Shown one piece after another: positions 48,303-62,500 of a DNA stretch of 64,000 bases (positions are counted from its first letter, which is position 1; each line of letters begins with the position of its first letter). A program made the translations under genes and the position numbers. The notes beneath the pieces were generated by a model that saw only the letters and a program-made list of their open reading frames with translations, had not been told where the DNA came from and searched no databases. Location: the NCBI GenBank assembly GCA_013397865.1, contig VZTI01002590.1, forward strand, positions 1 to 64,000, written 5' to 3'. Origin of the DNA: Struthidea cinerea. Its lineage: Eukaryota > Chordata > Aves > Passeriformes > Corcoracidae.

Positions 48303-48460
48303 TCACAGAATCATTTAAACTGGAAAAGACCTCTTAGATCATTGAGTCCAACTATTAACCCAGCATTGCCAAGCCCCCTAATAAATCATGTCCCCAGTCA
48401 CTGTGTCTATATGCCTTAAATACCTCCAGGGATAGTGGCTCAGCCACTTCCAGGACAGAA
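48303..48460 (-). mobile_element. CR1 LINE 3' fragment
   Basis: The plus strand reads 'TCACAGAATCATTTAAACTG', 'GAAAAGACCTCTTAGATCAT', 'TGAGTCCAACTATTAACCCA', 'GCATTGCCAAGCCCCCTAAT', 'CTTAAATACCTCCAGGGATA' and 'CAGCCACTTCCAGGACAG'. These are the reverse complement of the CR1 subfamily seen in forward orientation at 43.9 kb. Similarity stops near 48460 (5' truncation). Confidence 0.9.
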
Positions 48461-51400
48461 AGGAATAACTGGGGGTCCATATCAATTGCTGGGTCAGATT
48501 TTGTCTGCTGAGGCTGAATTCTCTGCCCCTTGGCATTTCTTCATGCTACAAGACCCAGTGACGTACTTAGACAGAGTAAGCAAGAGATAAAGGGACCTTC
48601 AATTAGCACAAATGACACAGAAGTATTTCTGTTGAGGTGATAACTCATGTGCACTGGGCACTGTATCTTCTCTACAACATGATATAGAAAATTAGTCCTC
48701 ATAGCAAAGAAAAATCCATTTTCTCAATGAATTTGGACAGAGTTATTTTGTTAAATGCTCTGGCACCTATGACAATGGTTGCTTTTTAAAATCTTGTTAA
48801 ATTAACAACAGTAATCTTTAATGAGGAACACATGACTGCTTCAACCACTGATTTTGTAACAAAAATTTAAGAAATCCTATTTCTTTATAGTTGAACCATG
48901 TTCCAAAAAAAAAAAAAAAGAACACAAACCCCAAAAAGTATGTTGGACTTTAAGAATAAAAGCCCGTTGCAAAAATCCTAATGGAAAATCACTGAAAACT
49001 GGGAACAGGATCAAAATACAAACTAAGCAACAATGAAGAAAAATTTTCAAGGTCCATTCCTCACAGTATACACTCATGTATAGTACAGTGCTGCACAAAT
49101 GAAATCTGTAGTCAAGGAGGCATTATACCAGAACTATGCCTGTTCTCATGTATAGGAGAATTAGATTAAGATTGTAAAGAAAGATTAATATAATTTAAAA
49201 AAAAAAAAGGTATTCCTTACAGTAATTTAGAGGTATACAGAGAAAAATATATTTATACCATAGTGTAGTATACTGTGCATTTAATATATATCAGAAATTC
49301 CAAGGAGGATATCTTCTTTTATCAAATCTATGGCTCCAGATATATTATGTTGACAGTGGGTAAAAAGATAAACCACCTTGTTATGTGTGTTAAAATCACC
49401 TTCAGTACACATGTACTACATCCTGCAATAACATGTAATTGCATCTCTCTTAATTGCTAGTGAAAAATGCTAAAGTTAATCAATTTTTCAATATATTTTA
49501 TTGCCTATAGCTCTGCTCTTTTTAAGACATTATGATGCAGATCTTGCCAGTTTGTTAACTAAAAGCATTTGCAGTTATCATATAACTTGCAGTTGTGTGA
49601 CATATTTTTTTACACATTTTACTTGGAAATTTCTGTGGCACCAATGAACTATGTGCTGTCAGATGTCACATTTTTAATGACAGACTGATATACTGAAATT
49701 CTAAATTTGAAGTCTGTGTCTTACTCACTTTTGTCTGAAACTGAAGAAATTAAGGAGTTATGCTCTGAACAATCTTCAGTTTGTGTGCCCTTGAGACAAA
49801 CATCATCATGGAAGCTACACAAGCACTCAAAAACCTGGCAGTTTGAGGTGTCATTCTAAATTTTTTGTTAGAGTTGACTACAAGGTCAGAAGTTACTGCA
49901 AGGAAAATATTATTTTAACAGAATAGCTAATGATGTGTACTTCTGACTGATGGGTTATGCCTAGATTTTGGGAGGTTTACTGATAAGTCTATAAGGACAA
50001 ACTTTGGTGAGTCAGTCAAATAGCCAACAGTGATTCTACTTGACACCATTTCAGGCAAAATGTTGATGTCAAAGGTCGACTCCTTGTAACACTTCGTGTT
50101 TCAAGTATTGCCTGTTCCTCCTTTTGGCTCTTCTCAGACTACAGACTTTCTTTCTTTCCAGAAATGATTGAATATAGAGAAATAGCACTTATTCTGAGTC
50201 ATCCAGACTGTTCAGAATGCAAGAAGGCTTTATTTTCCCCCCTCCCCTTCAGAAGTGATTAACTTCTTAAACATGAATGCATTAAAATGTAGCAGCCTTA
50301 TTGAAAAGAAATGCCTGATAGTTAAATTCTACTTATTCAGTTGGAAAAAAACACCAAACAACAAATCCAAATGTGTTTTATATGCCGTCTTTCATTACAC
50401 TGACTAGTTTCTATTTTCTAGCTTTTCTTAGTTGTGTATAAATGTACTGTATGTGCAGACTTTTTACATTCACATCTACACAGCAATTTACCTTTGCAAT
50501 AAAACCGCATTCTCGTAAAACAAAACAAAATAAAAAACACTTCTGTGAAATACCATTCAGCGTAGGATGTAAGAGCAACACAAAGCAATAATGATGTAAG
50601 AGTGAACTTATTTTCAATATCATTTATTTATTCAGGTTTGGTAGCTTGAGGATTTACAAAGCCCATGTTAGTAAATAATTAATGATTCTCATTAGAATTC
50701 TTTATTTTTGTACTGTAGGCAAAAACATAATTTTCAGTTTGCAAACAATGGATAAAGATCAAATTTCTACCAGTGTTGTCACCTACTTTGCCTTTTTTGA
50801 GTCTTGGGCTACAAGTGTAACAAAGGTAACCTCTGACTGTTCCCTGAAAGAATATGCTGTTGATATATTGTTGATCTCTCTTTAATAACAACCATACAAA
50901 ATGCCAGTGTTGTATAGGATATACCATTGCATGTACTTCTAGGTATCCAGGAAACTCTTTACATTTCACGTAGTACAAACCTTCATAAAAGAAATTATCT
51001 CTGATGCTACTAATATACATGACTTCAGAAAAATCTGTGTACTAAGGATAGGGGTAAGTAGAAAATGGTGCAAGAATCAGCATAGCGCTAATAAAGTCAG
51101 TTTATAGCAATTACACTGACATAGTATCATTTTGTGTAATCAGATAATGCACTTTTGGAGAAAAGAAAGGCAGTAGATTTCACTTACCTGGAGTTCAAGA
51201 GACATTATTACGCTATGCCACCAGAAACCAACAGTGTGTGTATTGGGAAAATTTTGATTAGTACACTAGGACTGACAAAATTTGAAAAATGTAGCAGGAT
51301 TATTCCTGATTTATTTCAAGATCAAAATTGAAATTGTACTGCTTAGATACTTTCCCTAGTGACTACCCAAGTAATAAGAGTACACTGATGAAATATATTT

Positions 51401-53539
51401 GACACTAAGTTGCTAGAAAGAGAAAAGGAGTTAGAATGCCAGTCTTGAAGGAACTGCCCAATCTACATCACTAGAGTCACAAAAATAGAACTCACAGTAT
51501 ACTGCAATTTCTGTCATAATGACAAAACTGAAAAAAAAATAAGCAGAACAAAACATAGCTGCAATATAGAAAACAAACCACTCTCAGCCCTGAGTATACT
51601 GGAAAAGAATTCAACAAAACACTTTCTTGCTCTGAAGGGAGAAAAGTTAATAATAGTGCTAATAATATATTCATTGAGATAAAGTTGAATGCAACTTATA
51701 TTGCTACTGCTTCTATATTTTGAACTAAAGCAATAGTTTATCCTAAATGAATAAGCAGATGCAATCAGTTTTATGAAAAGCCACTGCTTTTCTGGCTTGC
51801 TCAAAGATTTGAACATAGCTTAAACATAAGTCATGGAAAACTGGGTTGTACCCAGGTTTTTAATAATATATGATTTATCATCAACTGGATTTTGTGTTTG
51901 TGTATGCAGTCGGGATTTTTTCCTGTGAGCAGCAAGACACTCTTTTATGTGGTGGTCTTAGCAAAAGGTGCAAGCAGAATATTAAATTTTCTAGGTTTCT
52001 TTTTTTTTTAATACAGACAAACATCCATCCATGTAAAAATACTCGGAGTTGGTCACCTAAAAGCTACCCGTTTCCTTTAGAAATGACAGGTTTTATTTTT
52101 TGTTTATTACTATTTTATTTTGAAGAAAAACAATATTAACAGGCTTAAAAACCCCAAAACACAAACTACAATATTTGTACCCAAGAAAGTTATCCTGGTG
52201 GAAATATTTTAAAAGACACTAATATTAGTATGTGCTTAGAGCCCACTGAAAGCAGTGATGTAAAAAATGTGTGTGGACAGAAATATAAGGAAGGACACAT
52301 TAAGGACAGGGGCTGCACATACATTTTTCTTGGAGACTCCAGCACCTCATCATCTGTAAAGGTGTCACAACCCAGCCCAAGAAGAGAGACCCACAGGGGT
52401 CATACCTCCCCTGCCTTCAGTGTGTCTGCAATCTTCTGAAATCATGACACAAACCAACATGCTGTCTTTTTAGTATTTAACTTATATAAATGTGTAATAT
52501 TGGTGGAGCAGTCCTTAGCAAGCGTCCACAAGGCTTTAGAATAGAGCAATCAACAGGGATAATGAATTAGTGGGATTATTCAACAAATCTTTCAGAGTAG
52601 CAACCACATGGCAGCAAAATAAAAATATAGTCACACTGTTGCTACTTTATAATGTCCACAATAATAATTTCTGGCCAATGTCAGCATTTCTATAGGCTGC
52701 CAACAGAATTAATTAGGCAAAGAATACACTGAAAGGAAGATGAAAATCTTGAAAATGTCAGAATGAAAATTATCAGAATAGGAGGATGACAAATGTTCCT
52801 GCTTGGATGAGGAGATGGAGGTTGTCTCACTATATGAATTTTGCCTAAACAGGATATTTTGAGTCAAATTGCAGCAGGAAATGGATGGAAAAAAAGTGAG
52901 ACTTGACCAGCAAGGATTTTAGAGGATTCTTAGTCCATGATACTGTTTAAAAATAGCTAATGAAGGAAAAAATAAAGCTTGAACTAAAACTTTTTTCTTC
53001 ATTGTTTCTTGTCAGTACTTAGTAAAAATGTTGTTCAAGCTCAATACTGTATAACAACTTCACTATTTTTAAAAATCTTGAAATGAACTCTGCATCAAGT
53101 AACAGTAAAATTCTCAGTTATATACTCTTCTCCATTCTGACCAAAAGACAGAAAGACAAGAAAATGCAGAGAGGAGAAAATGGTAGAGCCGGAGAAAGAT
53201 GAAATGAAGATTCAGTTTAACTTTTCATTTTGATTAACCTGTAGACTGGAGCTCAAATGCTCTGCTAGAATTTGTTGAGGTTTGAAAGATAGATGAATCT
53301 TTGCACTTTATTCAGCTGAAACACTGAACCCAGTTTCTAATGCTGTGCCTCAAGAAAGATGAAGCGCTGTAACCCTAGTCAAGAGGCAGCAGAAAAGAAG
53401 AAAAGATCAGAGACCTAGAAAACATTAGCCATGCCCTACAAAAGAAGACAGGAATAAATAGGTTTGAGTACATAAAGGGTCGTTGGAAAAAGGACAGTAA
53501 TAATCTGCATAAAACATTAACAGACTTTTAAATTTGGCA
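48461..53539. other. AT-rich non-coding stretch, 5 kb
   Basis: No gene or transposon is recognised. An A15 run lies at 48905-48919. The minus frame at 50679-51020 (113 codons) and the others here have no recognisable domain and fit chance expectation for the frame density in this window. Confidence 0.5.
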
Positions 53540-53732
53540 AGAAAGTTTCATGTTAGGTATTAGGAAAAATGTTCAACCTCTGAAACAGCAAAGCTGTAGA
53601 ACTGATTGGAGAAGCTGTGACGTGCTCAAAGAGAAAGATAAAAATCTGTGAGGAAAGACCCAGGTTCAGTGATGCTGTTGCAAGGAGTAAAGGAATTGGA
53701 TTAACTTTCAGGATCCTATCCAGCTCCAAGGG
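53540..53732 (+). mobile_element. probable old CR1 LINE 3' fragment
   Basis: A decayed forward CR1 pattern: 'GGTATTAGGAAAAATGTTCA', 'GTAGAACTGATTGGAGAAGC', a G/A-rich middle, then 'AATTGGATTAACTTTCAGGA' and 'TCCTATCCAGCTCCAAGG' where the consensus has TTGGACTAGATGACCTT...CCTTCCAAC. The block order fits, but identity is low, so this is either an ancient copy or a chance resemblance. Confidence 0.5.
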
Positions 53733-56325
53733 TTTTTTTATGTTTTAGGCAAGTTAAGAGACATCAAAAACAATTAATCAAATTTAACAATTAAGAAACC
53801 TTCATATGACTGAAATCTTGGCTGCATACAGAATTTGCAAAATACAATTAGCCATTTTAAACCACTTCTATGTATCTATTAACGTAAACCCAATGCCTTT
53901 ACATTAATGAAAAAGAAATAGGGAATAAATTCAAATTTTATTTTATTGTATATAAGTTTGCACAACACTAAGTCAGCATTAATTTAATTTTTTGGCATTT
54001 TTTTAACAAAAAAGGCTGTAATAGCCCCACTACAAGTTATCACTTGCTACAATCTACTTGGATTTCTTTTTAAGATTTTCATCTTTGACATGACAGACTT
54101 CAAGGGGGTTTTGTGCCATTAAATGCTGTAGGGATAATTGACATTAACTATAAATTCTTGGCAAATAATGAACTTTATCATGACAGCTGAGCTATCCCTT
54201 CTTTACTACATTCATTTATTAAAAATTATAACTTCAGAGCCAGAGAGAAAATATCCATTTATAAATTTTTCTAAAAAATATGTTTTACCACTAAACCTAG
54301 ACTCACTATCATATATTTGATTCTCATTTGTCAGGTAGCTGTAGAAATGCTTCAGTAGACATTTGTCAAAAAATTTAAATTGTATCCTCAACTGTTGGAA
54401 CCCTGGGTTTAGAGAATTTCAGTCTTTCAGTGCTGACAGGCAGTGATCCTCAAAAGCACACTGCATTTGACCTGAGCTCTTGGGAAAGGCTTCCCAAATT
54501 ATGTGATAGCATTGACACTGTTGCTGTGTAATTAAAAAGAAGTTTGTTATATAACTGGGTGGAATATGTAGAGATATAGAAAATTTAGGTTTCTGGGATA
54601 TAGTCATACACATGTAACAAGATGGAGGATTTTGGGTGTAGATTTGTTCTTGTTCTTTCTTCTTGCTTCTTCACAAGCCTGGGTGATGTGGTATTGGTTC
54701 AAAAAACCCGCAGTGAGGAAGATGAATCATTAGTTATTGGATTATAAGTAAAAATAAATTAGTTGGCATTCCATAATTGGGTAGTTTGGTCTTTAAAAGA
54801 CCTTGGAAGGTAGAACTCAGGGATCATATTGAACTTCTTAACTTAGAGGCACATTCTGTGCAGCTGTGCCATACATAAGAAACAACAAACACCTGAGTCT
54901 GAAGAAAAACTCCGCGTCTCCTGTGTTTCAATCCAAACTCGGAGCAAAAGAACCACAAGACAGAGGCAGAGAAAGAAAAGAACAAAACAGAAAATTTAAA
55001 ACTCAACCACATGGTTGAGGACCAGATTTTGTCAAAAGCTTGAGAGATCATAAATCCAATTTAGCATCTTCTAAAAAACATTACTTTATTTATCCACACT
55101 CACGAAAGATGATATTTTTAGATGTGCATTTTCAAAGATAATAATTTTACTGTTCAACTAACCCACAACAAAGAGCAGCAGGCACTGCTCTCAGTCTACA
55201 TCATTAGCCTGGGACATGAAATACTTCCTTGTCCTCAGGTCTAACTCTTTGTCTCTGCTGTGATGAAACATAATGTTGATATAAAACCTCAGTCCACATC
55301 TTCCTTCTGATATCCTGGTTTCTACATAAAATAAGCCTTGTAACTTTCATCAGAATGGGTTCCATTTCTCAGCCAATCCCCTAATCTGGGCAATTGTGGT
55401 TTAGGATTTGTGAGACTCATTAAGAACTCACCAACTCCCCGACAGAAATACAGAAACCACTGACTGGCAGAATATAAAATCATGGGTAACAATATAATAA
55501 AATAACAAATATTCACATATTATTTCCAGCTATCAATTATAATGTTATTTTCTTAATTAAAAATGTGTGGCTATTTTTTCATGCATAAAGCCCACCTTCA
55601 TGTTGCAAAGCACTAAATCCTCATTCTAGTCCATTTCTCCATAGAGATCTGTATAGAAATTCCTTACATACTCATGTGTTCCTTGGCAGGATAAGGCTCT
55701 TTCCATTACAAAAATCACTGACCAAAATCACGTTAAAATCCTCTTCTTTTTTTTGTTAGGTACTTATGCAAAAGAAGCTGAACACTCTCTGGTGTCTTGT
55801 AGGCCTGTTTTGTTGCTGCTTCTACCTTTCAAAGAAGCATTACAAAACATGGTCTCCAAAACTTTTCCCTTTAGTGTTCAAAGTCTGAATCATTATTAAC
55901 CTCGCCTTTGAAGTACAAGGCACATTTACAATAAAAGACATAGAGACATTGAAGAAAAGTTCTCTTTTTAAGGTGAAAAAGTAAATACTACCATCTCCCT
56001 GTGTTACCATCCATTCTTCTGTCAAGTGCTTGCGTTTGTTGAGTACTCTCAAGATTTTGTAGAATACCAGAAAAGGCATTAAATAGTATTTCTGTTTTGA
56101 TCATGAGGAAAAGTGGGAGTAAGGAAGTAAACTGATTTGTTTTAGACTACACAGAAGATTGTAGAGCTAGATTTAAAACTCAAAGCAGCTGGCTAGAGTT
56201 ACTGGGAAAAATAAATCATCAGAACAGCAAATTTAACAAAACTGGATATTTCCCATGGTTAAGGAGCAATTTCAATTAATTTCTTGCTGGAATACCTGTC
56301 ATTTTTGTTTAAAACTATCCTGTGT
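53733..56325. other. AT-rich non-coding stretch
   Basis: No gene or transposon is recognised. A local patch near 54910-54945 keeps three CpGs. Open frames are short and overlap on both strands. Confidence 0.5.
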
Positions 56326-56541
56326 CACAGAATCATAGAACAGCACAGATTAGAAGGGACTTCAAAAAATCATCTGGTCCAACCTTTCATGGGAAAGGGA
56401 GCCTTGGTGACATTATGAAGCACTCTGTCCTATCCCATCTTGAAAACCTCCACCAATGGGGACTCCACCATGTCTCTGAGTTTTTGTTGCAATGAATGGT
56501 TGATTTCACTGAAATAAAATCTCTTCCTTACGTTGAAATAA
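56326..56541 (-). mobile_element. CR1 LINE 3' fragment
   Basis: The plus strand reads 'CACAGAATCATAGAACAGCA', 'TTAGAAGGGACTTCAAAAAA', 'TCATCTGGTCCAACCTTTCA', 'ATCTTGAAAACCTCCACCAA', 'TGGGGACTCCACCATGTCTC' and 'AATGAATGGTTGATTTCACT', the reverse complement of an avian CR1 subfamily with a TCATGGGAAAGGGAG block. It is 5'-truncated near 56541 and differs in subfamily from the neighbour at 57.1 kb. Confidence 0.9.
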
Positions 56542-57140
56542 TGTTCTGTTTCATCTTTTTTTTTTTAAATTAATAAATATGCCTTTGCTCATTCCAAGCA
56601 TGGTTTTTCAAATAAGTTAAAATGCATATTATTTTAATTAGTGAAATTGTACAAACATTTGAAGTGAAATATATTTACTCAACCTTTTAAAACAAAGGAG
56701 TTTCCTCATCCTTATTCAGCAAAAGCAAAAATTTTAAGTCAAATTCTCACAAAAGAGGAAAATTATTTATCTAATGTCTGTAGTCAGCAGTTGATGTGAG
56801 TTAAGGGCTACGTGCTTTTAAAAACTTAGACAGGAGTCCACATTTTTTGGTTACAAAATGGATAAAGAAAGAATTTCAATTGAGGTTGCTTTTTTGTGTG
56901 TTTGCCACATTCCATGGGCTTGCTGCCACCATGGTCTCTCTTTGGTGAGAAAAAAATTTGTTATAATAGTAAGCAGTTCGGAAAAGCTTAATATACTTTT
57001 TGGAACACAGAAGTGCAAAAGCCTTTGCAATACAGTTTGGGTATTACTGTCGTGACACCAACCCATCCTTTAAGAGTAAGAAGCTGAGTACAAACCAAAC
57101 ATTTCTGTCATGTAAAATGACTTGTTTTCCCTTATTAGAG
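56542..57140. other. non-coding spacer between two CR1 copies
   Basis: AT-rich sequence with short open frames on both strands over 56851-57066 and nothing recognisable. Confidence 0.55.
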
Positions 57141-57530
57141 ATTCATAGAAAGTCTTGGGTTGGAAGGCACTTTAAAGATCATCTAGTTCCAACACCTTTC
57201 AGTAGATAAGGTTTCTCAGAACTGCATCCAGCCTGGCCTTGAACACTTCCAGGGGTGGAGAATCCACAGCTTCTCTGGGCAACCTGCTTCAGTGCCTCAC
57301 CATCTGAACAGTAAAGAATTACTTCCTTACATCTAATCCAAACCTACTCTCAGTTTGAAGCCATTCTCCGTTGTCCTGTCACTACACACTGTTGTAAATA
57401 GTCTCACCCCATCTTTCTTATAGGTCCTGGAAGGCCACAATTAGATTACCCTGAAGCGTTCTCTTTCCTAGGCTCAACAATCCCAATTCTCTCAGCTTTT
57501 CCTTATCTGTACTTGACATGTCCTAGTGCT
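57141..57530 (-). mobile_element. CR1 LINE 3' fragment, well preserved
   Basis: The plus strand carries long reverse-complement CR1 similarity: 'ATTCATAGAAAGTCTTGGGT', 'TGGAAGGCACTTTAAAGATC', 'CAGCCTGGCCTTGAACACTT', 'CCACAGCTTCTCTGGGCAAC', 'CAGTGCCTCACCATCTGAAC', 'GAAGCCATTCTCCGTTGTCC' and 'CCTGAAGCGTTCTCTTTCCT'. It covers about the last 390 bp of the consensus. This is the best-preserved minus-strand copy in the window. Confidence 0.93.
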
Positions 57531-59257
57531 GGCAAAACTGAACTTTAGCTGTACTAAGGTGATTACAAGTATAGCTGCATTTGAACTGCTTTATTGTCGT
57601 TCCTTTTAGCTATGAAGGAATTTTGAAAATGAATTTTAAGGGGTAATAGCTGCAGTATAATTTGTCACTTCATAGCCACATTTCTTCAGTCAAAGCTAGT
57701 GGTGTCAGTCACTGACATTTGTTCTGCTAAGGATTTCCAGTTGTAAGTCACATCAGGTAAGTGAAGCTGCTCACAGACAGAATGGTTAAATGCTAAAAGA
57801 GAAGTGCCACAAGGCTCCTGGATCAACTCAACACAAACACTGCAAAGATAAACAGGAAATAAACAATACTGCTGAAGAGTGTTGCCTAAAGTTGCTGTAA
57901 GTGTTTTCTGTGTCAGGACTTGAAAAACGGATGCCTCAGAAAAGAACTCTGGTTTGCATATCAAAACCAAGCAAAAAATTTCTCAGATTTTCTCCTTGCA
58001 TAAAGATGCTTGATTGGATATAAAAATCCATAAGCATTTTAAAGCAGTCACTACAATACAAAGTGCCATGAAAACAAACCACGAAGGCTATTTTTTAATA
58101 ATCTACTCTTTGTCAGAAAAGAGTCAGCTATTTTGAAAAAAACCCAAACCAAACAAAACCTATGCTCATTTTCTTTTAGTTCGAATTGAAGGTTACTTTG
58201 GTTCTTCCATGAAATATAAGGTATTGCAATAAAGACTGCACCAGACAATAGGATTAGAGTTTCAAACATGATTTGTTCTTCTTCTGTGAAATCTAGTTTA
58301 CTTCATTGAAGCTCTGGCTAAGGTATGTATGCTAAGAATATGAGAAATGAAGTAAAAATGCCTACTCTTTCCTTTTGTTCCCCGATGAATGACAGCATGT
58401 CATTCTTTACTAGTGGAAAGCTCTTGCTGTGTGCGCTGGACCTGAAAGTAAGCTTCCCAGGAATTAACTGAAGCCTGAACTCAATGTACAGTGTTAACAT
58501 GAGGTCATAGGTGGGGTTTACTACTTTTTCCACTTTAACAGGAAAAAGGAAATTTCATATGCCGTGTATCATGCCAGTCAGTCATTTTTCATCAAAAATA
58601 TTATTGGGAGGAAAAAAAAATACACATTTATAGCCTATCTACCCACCTTGAAATATCACTTGGAATTTAGAAATCTAAAACATAACTGAGTAATTCCAAA
58701 TTACTTCAGACATTGAGATTAAAAGTAATAATCAAAGTATGTCCCTGCAAAATATGGAGTCATAATCAAAGAGGATTATTGAGTCCTTATTTTAATACAA
58801 AGACACCATGGTATCAACTTCACTGTAATTTACTTAGTCAGTTGTCAGAACTCACAACTATCCTTTCAGCACATCCTCTCTCCCTCCACTTATTAAAGAA
58901 AATGACAGTCTACAAAAAGAGCAACCTGGCCTGAAAAGGTTTGGGTTTCCCTTTCTGACTCCAGGCAAATACACCTCATGAGTTATATTCCTTCATATTC
59001 ATATGTCACCTCAAATGGATGGACACATGAGCTACTTGTCTAGTTTGATTGTATATCACACTCCACTTACAACACCAAAAATCCCAATTTCTCTGAGCAC
59101 TCTGATCCAGTGCTTAATTATTCTTGTGGGGATATTTTTTCCTTATATCCAGTCATACCAATCCTTCACAATTCATGATCATGGTCCTCTGTTCTCCTGC
59201 CAGCCTCTATCTTCCTGTAAGTAAGGATAGGTGTCTGTGAGGGTTTCCCACAGCTGT
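57531..59257. other. AT-rich non-coding stretch
   Basis: No gene or transposon is recognised. Open frames (57686-57970 minus, 58713-58934 plus) show no domain. Confidence 0.5.
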
Positions 59258-59523
59258 CCCTCCTCCAGACTGTGCAAACCCCAATCCCCCTGGCTCTCCT
59301 CACACAGTAAGGTCTCCACACCTTACTGACCACCTTGGTGACCCCTGAATGCTGCTGTCTGTTATCATTCTTGCACTGTGCATCCCCACACTGGATACCT
59401 TATGTGAGATATGGTCCAACCAGTGATGAGTAAAGGGGAATAATCAATTCAAATGACCTACTGCCTCTGATTGTGTTAGTACAGCCCAGGATGCTCCTAA
59501 CCTTTGTGGTTGCCTGTTGCTGC
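59258..59523 (-). mobile_element. internal CR1 LINE fragment lacking its 3' end
   Basis: The plus strand reads 'TCCTCCAGACTGTGCAAACC', 'GTGAGATATGGTCCAACCAG', 'TGATGAGTAAAGGGGAATAA' and 'GTACAGCCCAGGATGCTCCT', followed by a decayed 'AACCTTTGTGGTTGCC'. These are reverse complements of CR1 sequence lying roughly 300-600 bp upstream of the 3' end, at the end of ORF2. The usual terminal tail is absent, which is odd because CR1 copies normally keep the 3' end. A later deletion is likely. Confidence 0.8.
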
Positions 59524-62500
59524 CAGTTAACAACAACAAAAGAAAACAGCAACACTCAGATTTCTAGCATTCTTTTTTTTTTTTCCTGCTGCTTGTAAAT
59601 GCAACTAAAGTGAACAAAACTACTTTGAACTTCTGAAAATTCAAGGCCCCTATATAATTAAGGTTAGAACACTAATTAAAAACAACAATCCATTTTCACA
59701 TACTTATTTTAATTTCAAAACATCCTGTTCTCTCATTCTTTCTTATTTTTTTCTTCAGAATCTTGCTTTCACATTCCCTCAGAACTGCAACCTGATTTCT
59801 CAAGGTGTACAAGGAAGGGGTAAAGTGAATTTCTAATTTATTATATAATCAGCAATAGTTCCATTAAAGGATTCAGCTGACATTATGTTGGGTAACACAG
59901 AATCGTCAGTTTTAATGTATTATTCCATAATGTGGAAATGAATGTATTTTCCTTTCATTTTCTCATGGGTATCTGGATAGACATCACCCATCACTAAAGG
60001 GTACGAAGCACAGGCATAGAGAAAGGTCTGATTGCCTTCAATCATAACAAATTACATTTTTGTAGAACTCTGAGTGTTTGCAGAAAGGTGCCTAAAAGCC
60101 TGCTCACTACTTCCTCTGGACCACTGGCTGATGAAAATCAGTTTGCTTGTTGGACTTGTTTAGTTGGCTGGGTTTTTCTAACATATATTTTAATAGAATC
60201 AATTACAAAAATTTACTGTGCAAACTAAAGGCATTGTTAACACTTTGGATTTTATGCAGTCAGCATGCTATACCTCAAAACCATGTTTAAAAGATAAGAG
60301 ACTTCCATTACAAAGACAGAAGAAAGGAAAAAGGGAAAAACCTCACAGCTACCTCCTGTGATGATTTTTCAGCTAACTGGTTACACTAATTTCAGCCTGT
60401 AGCATAGCTACTCTTCTGTTCATCTTGATTCTGCTCATGGTTGAACACATTATGAGAATATGAGAAAACTAAAAATCTGCACTTTGGGGTTCCTGCAACT
60501 TCCCTTTTAATGAAAATAAAAAGAGGCTTTCAAAATCTTTAGCTTCACTGATCATAAAGTTATCTTGAAAACAAAACTTCTGGTAAGAATTTTTTTTTTT
60601 TTTTTTTTTTTATGGCAATAATAGTGACATTTTGACAGAGTTGATCTCATTTTTATGACAGACAGACTGTGGAAAGGAATTTATAAATCTTGTATAAATA
60701 CATGATTTCACACTGACTTCAATGTGATCAGCATTTAGTTTTTAATCTTTGTTGTAAATAGAGAATAGCTGAAAAAGAATGCTATTTTCCTTCCTTCATG
60801 TTGCAAATTTTTGGTCTACAACTTCTCTTTCTACTTTGAAAGAGATACAGTAAGTACCCAAAAAGCAAAACAGCAAAATCAAATATATTTTAAAATACAA
60901 CTGGTAGTTTTATAGAATCATATCTGATAAACAGGATAATCCCCAATTCAATGAAATAAATCACATGTAGATGAAGCTAGACAATTAATTAGATCAGGAT
61001 TGTAAATGATGAATTCAGAGTGAGCAAAATCCTACAGCTTTGGTTTAGTCTGTACTGTATCTTGTCCAGGTGCAACTTCAATTTAATTACACCTCAATCT
61101 GTGGTCAGCATGAACACCAGTGTGCATCTAGAATATATAAACACTTTATATTTTTATAAATACTGTGATGAGAGAATGACAGAATAAAGATCTATTGGAA
61201 AAGAAAACATTATTTTTCAGAAGTATGACTGAAATATGTCAATTTTCAGGAATGCCATCATTTTTTAGAAAATAAAGCTGAAGCTGTAATTTTAATTTCA
61301 TTATAGTAGGAATACAGTTTGATGTCTAAAACATGGTTATATATTTACCTTTGACATACAGTAAAATATTAACTCAAATACCAAAATATAATAAATATTA
61401 AATGTTATGATTAATATTTTCTTATGTTTTGCCATTATCTAAATCAAAATTATCCCTATGTCCCAATTTGATTTTTCCACTATATTAATTAAAGGGAGAG
61501 TTCAAGTTTTAATTTTTCTTCCTAATTTAAAATGGGAAAAAAAAAAATCTAGTACCTCCAATTCTAATATTTTTTTTAAATGAGTTGCAAGTTACCATGA
61601 AGACAAGGTATATTTAAAAAAAAAGTGTATATAACAAATCATGGAAAATAACAAACTATTATTTGCTAAGTACCATTCAAACATATAATTAAAAAAATCA
61701 TATTTAGTAATATACTTTCAAGAGTGAACTATCTCCACAGATATGTCAGGAAGAATGAGATGTTTTATCTGTTTAAAAGAGTTTTTTCTCATTCCTAATG
61801 TACAGCTCCTTAATATGGATGTTATCAGAAGTAACACATTGCAAATATGGTTCTATATTTCTTTACTAAGCACAGGAGATAAATTAGTACAACGCTTTTA
61901 TAGCGGAATGGTATTTTAGTATTCATGGCTTAGCTATTTTTTAAAGCTGAAAACACAACTGATAGGAAAAAACCCTCAGAACATCATATAATACTTCTCT
62001 ACCTGAAACAACAAACTGATCAACAAAGCCCTGCAAGAAAAAAAAGCTCCGAGGAGATGGGCACAGGCAATGTCCTCATGAAACTCTGAACAGATTCTAG
62101 GTCACTCTAGGGAGCGACCACAGCTGTTGTGAAGAAAGCTGAACTCATCTCGATGCCGAGGAGACCAGAGGGTGGTCTTTGCAGTAGATAGAGTTGTACT
62201 GGTTGAGTGGGTTGATGGGTTGGGCAAATGCCCTTCCCTAAAATAATCCACAGAAAATATTACCTTCCTGAGGCAGCCAGACCAGTATACAGGCAGCTCA
62301 ACACAGAGCATCAAAACTGAACAACCAGCAACAGGAAGTCTGAAAACAGCGACAGGCTTGAGCTAGCTTCAAGCCATGCATGCCTCCCAAGCAACCAGGG
62401 ACATGCAGCATCACGATGGCAGCACACAGGAACTGGCAATAGGAATCACATGAGCACTAGCATGAAGCTGTACCTATACAGAAATTGCTATACCACGTTT

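Noticed and set aside
57141..59523. One long CR1 element interrupted by an insertion
   Set aside because: The 57.1 and 59.3 kb segments overlap in consensus coordinates (both contain the block next to CCTCCAG/CCTAGGCT), so they are separate copies.
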